The position numbers and the translations under genes are program-made. Source: Stanieria cyanosphaera PCC 7437 (lineage in GTDB: Bacteria; Cyanobacteriota; Cyanobacteriia; Cyanobacteriales; Xenococcaceae). Taken from it: a stretch of DNA of 64,000 bases. This document shows, one piece after another, positions 61,897 to 64,000 of the stretch (its first letter is position 1; every line of letters starts with the position of its first letter). Location of the stretch: positions 310,001-374,000 of the forward strand of contig NC_019748.1 of assembly GCF_000317575.1 (NCBI RefSeq), read 5' to 3'. Under the pieces are notes generated by a model. It was not told the origin of the DNA and made no database searches. It worked only from the letters and a program-made list of their open reading frames with translations.

Positions 61897-63939
61897 CTAA
61901 GGACGCTGAATAATAGTTTCGGAAACTCGTCGTTTTGCATTAGGGTCAATTCCAATCAAACGAACATATTCGCCTGAGTGTTCTGCTAAACAAACTTCTA
62001 AGGCAGCAACTACGTCTAACTCGTGACGACTTTCGATAGGAGAACAACTTTGCCATGACTTAGTTTTAAAACGACGTTGGTCAGCGTGTTCTGTCCCGAT
62101 TTTGTAGCCTCCAGCTAAAAGAGAACGAATTTGTTCTAAAGCTTCTGGAGTGAGGTGACGATTGCTGAATTCATTGCTATAACGAAAACCGTTGCCATTG
62201 CCGTTGCTCTGACTAGAGGTAGAGGATGTGGTATTTGCTTTTACTGTTTTGGGAGTATCGCCAGGACGCTGAATGATCGTTTCGGAAACTCGGCGTTTAG
62301 CATTGGAGTCAATGCCAATCATACGAACGTATTCGCCTGCGTGTTCAGCTAGACAAGCTTCTAAGGCTGCTACTACTTCAGCTTCTCGTTTACTATCAAT
62401 TGGAGAACAGCTTTGCCACGACTTAGTTTTAAAACGACGTTGGTCGGCGTGTTCTGTACCGATTTTATAGCCACTAGCTAATAAAGAACGTACTTCTTGC
62501 AATATTTCTGAACTTAGGCTGTTACTGCCAACCTTGTTACTGCTATAGCTTTTACTACGACCATTGCTATAACTAGAAGCACCATTTGATTTAGAAGAGT
62601 GATTGGAACTATCTCCAGGTCTTTGGATAATAATTTCTGCTAATCTGCTTTTAGCATTAGAGTCTACGCCAATTAAGCGGACATATTCTCCAGCATACTC
62701 ATTTAAAGCAGATTCAACTTGACTGATAACCTGATTCGTATTGCCACTAAATTGTCCTGCTGTTAACCAAGATTTAGTTTTGAAGCGACGTTGATTAGCG
62801 TGTTCAATCCCAATATCACATCCTTGATTGAGCAAAGAACGGACTTGTTGTGCTATTGCATCACTTAAATGTCCATTACCATTACCGTTACTATGACCGT
62901 TACTACTGCCGTTACCATTAGAGTGACGGTTGCTAGTGTATGATTTAGCTTTGCTAGTAGTTGTTTTGGTTGTAGTTAAACTATCTCCAGGTCGTTGGAT
63001 AATAATTTCTGCTACTCTTCGTTTCGCTTGTGGATCTACTCCAATTAACTGGACATATTCTCCTTGATGTTGACTGAGAATATTTTCTAGTTCACTGAGG
63101 ACTTGGCTTTCTTTTGTGCTATTGATTTGTCCTCCAGTTAGCCAAGATTTAGTTTTGAAACGACGTTGATTGGCATACTCAATACTAAGAGAACAACCTT
63201 GGTTCAATAGCGATCGCACTTGGGCTTTAATATCTGAATTTAAACTCATATTTCCTACTGAATTTATATAGTTATTACCATTAGTTTCTTCAGTTCTGCT
63301 TGGTTGAGAAAAACCACGTTCTTCGCGGAGGGGAGTAATACAAGCAGCATTTTCCGCACAATGATATCCCGCTAAAAGTGCTTCGTTGATTTCAACGACA
63401 TGATGCGCAAAAGCGCGATCGCTATCTTGAATATCCGATAAGCGATCGGCTTGTTGTTGATTAGTAATCACTGCCCCTGAAGGAACATATTTTCCCGGAG
63501 GTATTTCTACATCTTGAATCAAGGCGTGCATCATCACGATACAACCTTTACCGACTTTGGCATTAAATACTGTAGATCTAAAACCAATAAAGCACTCATC
63601 TCCTACATATGCAGGTCCATGAATTAGTGCCATATGGGTGATACAAGAATTTTTGCCAATCCAGACAGAATAATCTTTGCCGTCGTCGCCCCTCACCCGA
63701 CCTTGTTCTAAGCCGTGAATCACGACTCCATCTTGGATATTAGTATTGTCCCCAATATAAAACGGAGTACCTTCATCAGCCCTAATAGAAGTGCCAGGAG
63801 CAACTAAAACGTTTGCACCAATTTGGACATCACCAATCAAATTGGAAAACGAATGGACATAAGCACTTTCATCTATTTGGGGTTCAGCTAAATCTTTCGA
63901 CCAAGGAGTCGGGGGAGCCGCTTTGGTGCGGACTACCAT
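61897..63939 (-). CDS. ccmM: Carboxysome scaffold CcmM with gamma-carbonic anhydrase domain and four Rubisco-like repeats
   Basis: CcmM condenses Rubisco into beta-carboxysomes. The 680-residue protein starts with a gamma-carbonic anhydrase-like beta-helix (about 1-205) that keeps the zinc His residues (for example [23 protein letters not shown]). Four SSU-like repeats follow, separated by Ser/Asn/Gly-rich linkers, each with QRRFKTKSW (about residues 232-318, 350-435, 470-555 and 595-680). Repeats 3 and 4 have WQSCSPI and a second Cys before LAEH, as in the redox-switch repeat of Synechococcus; repeats 1 and 2 lack both but have a Cys earlier. A GGAGG sequence precedes the ATG. Confidence 0.97.
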   Translation of the reverse strand: MVVRTKAAPPTPWSKDLAEPQIDESAYVHSFSNLIGDVQIGANVLVAPGTSIRADEGTPFYIGDNTNIQDGVVIHGLEQGRVRGDDGKDYSVWIGKNSCITHMALIHGPAYVGDECFIGFRSTVFNAKVGKGCIVMMHALIQDVEIPPGKYVPSGAVITNQQQADRLSDIQDSDRAFAHHVVEINEALLAGYHCAENAACITPLREERGFSQPSRTEETNGNNYINSVGNMSLNSDIKAQVRSLLNQGCSLSIEYANQRRFKTKSWLTGGQINSTKESQVLSELENILSQHQGEYVQLIGVDPQAKRRVAEIIIQRPGDSLTTTKTTTSKAKSYTSNRHSNGNGSSNGHSNGNGNGHLSDAIAQQVRSLLNQGCDIGIEHANQRRFKTKSWLTAGQFSGNTNQVISQVESALNEYAGEYVRLIGVDSNAKSRLAEIIIQRPGDSSNHSSKSNGASSYSNGRSKSYSSNKVGSNSLSSEILQEVRSLLASGYKIGTEHADQRRFKTKSWQSCSPIDSKREAEVVAALEACLAEHAGEYVRMIGIDSNAKRRVSETIIQRPGDTPKTVKANTTSSTSSQSNGNGNGFRYSNEFSNRHLTPEALEQIRSLLAGGYKIGTEHADQRRFKTKSWQSCSPIESRHELDVVAALEVCLAEHSGEYVRLIGIDPNAKRRVSETIIQRP
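63247..63256 (-). promoter_or_regulatory. Possible internal ribosome-binding site and start in ccmM
   Basis: Just before the first Rubisco-like repeat an in-frame ATG (63249, [10 protein letters not shown]) is preceded by AGGA four bases upstream. This would give a short form of about 450 residues with only the Rubisco-like repeats, equivalent to CcmM35/M52 made by internal initiation in other beta-cyanobacteria. The Shine-Dalgarno spacing is short, so strength is uncertain. Confidence 0.5.
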
Positions 63940-64000
63940 TGTCTCAAATCCTCCTAATAATAATTAAGCCATTTGTTACCCGCTTAACTTAAACTTCCAA

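Noticed and set aside
62000-63250. Repeated DNA segments near the right end
   Set aside because: These are the four Rubisco-like repeats of CcmM, an expected protein duplication, not a mobile or regulatory repeat.

Overview
The window is a chromosomal segment of a cyanobacterium. The evidence is direct: form-IB Rubisco in the order rbcL-rbcX-rbcS, beta-carboxysome genes ccmM and ccmN, psbH/psbN, a phycobilin lyase of the CpcT family, cyanophycinase, LdpA, Ycf66 and Ycf45-type proteins, a one-helix Hli protein, and very frequent GCGATCGC (HIP1) octamers. Intergenic DNA is strongly AT-rich. Gene content and style suggest a unicellular or baeocyte-forming lineage close to Stanieria/Pleurocapsales; that placement is inference.

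Layout. 0-8 kb: tpiA, a small HTH regulator, an orphan TldE/PmbA-like gene, cpcT, an unlisted hli gene, mutS2 and a hypothetical gene. 8-13.5 kb: a TonB-type protein followed by an overlapping mscS/DUF2254 pair, then a secreted beta-helix protein. 13.6-17.2 kb: comB, the wreck of an arsenic-resistance operon (acr3 tail plus headless arsC), a truncated antitoxin-like gene, trxA and purB. 17.4-25 kb: a persulfide-dioxygenase/rhodanese fusion, an Fe-ADH family enzyme, a large six-domain response regulator and small hypotheticals. 25-30 kb: surE, Ycf66-like and membrane proteins, a YqiA-like esterase. 30-35.5 kb: polA, a degenerate hicBA toxin-antitoxin remnant, DUF3110, murQ, tRNA-Leu. 35.5-43 kb (mostly minus strand): a glycoside-hydrolase-like protein, guaB3, the Ycf45/R3H ATPase, ldpA, trmD. 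42.8-49.4 kb: cphB, ccsA, gltS, tilS, an ABC exporter. 49.7-51 kb: a small wreckage island between tRNA-Met and tRNA-His holding a truncated ISAs1-type transposase and gene fragments. 51-57.7 kb: small conserved genes, a pentapeptide-repeat/cutA pair, carA, a response regulator, tatA, psbH and psbN. 58-64 kb: rbcS, rbcX, rbcL, ccmN and ccmM, all on the minus strand, forming a CO2-fixation block that probably continues past the right edge toward ccmL/ccmK.

Most of the window is ordinary cyanobacterial core genome. The most interesting observations are: (1) two frame-preserving 27-bp insertions, in surE and in the tldE-like gene, each a 23-bp GC-rich unit flanked by duplicated GATC and apparently placed inside HIP1-type palindromes; (2) relics of lost accessory systems (arsenic resistance, HicBA, ISAs1); (3) a four-repeat CcmM whose Rubisco-like repeats fall into two cysteine classes, with a possible internal start; and (4) long intercistronic inverted repeats in the rbc and ccm operons. 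No CRISPR array, prophage or clearly new multigene system was found.
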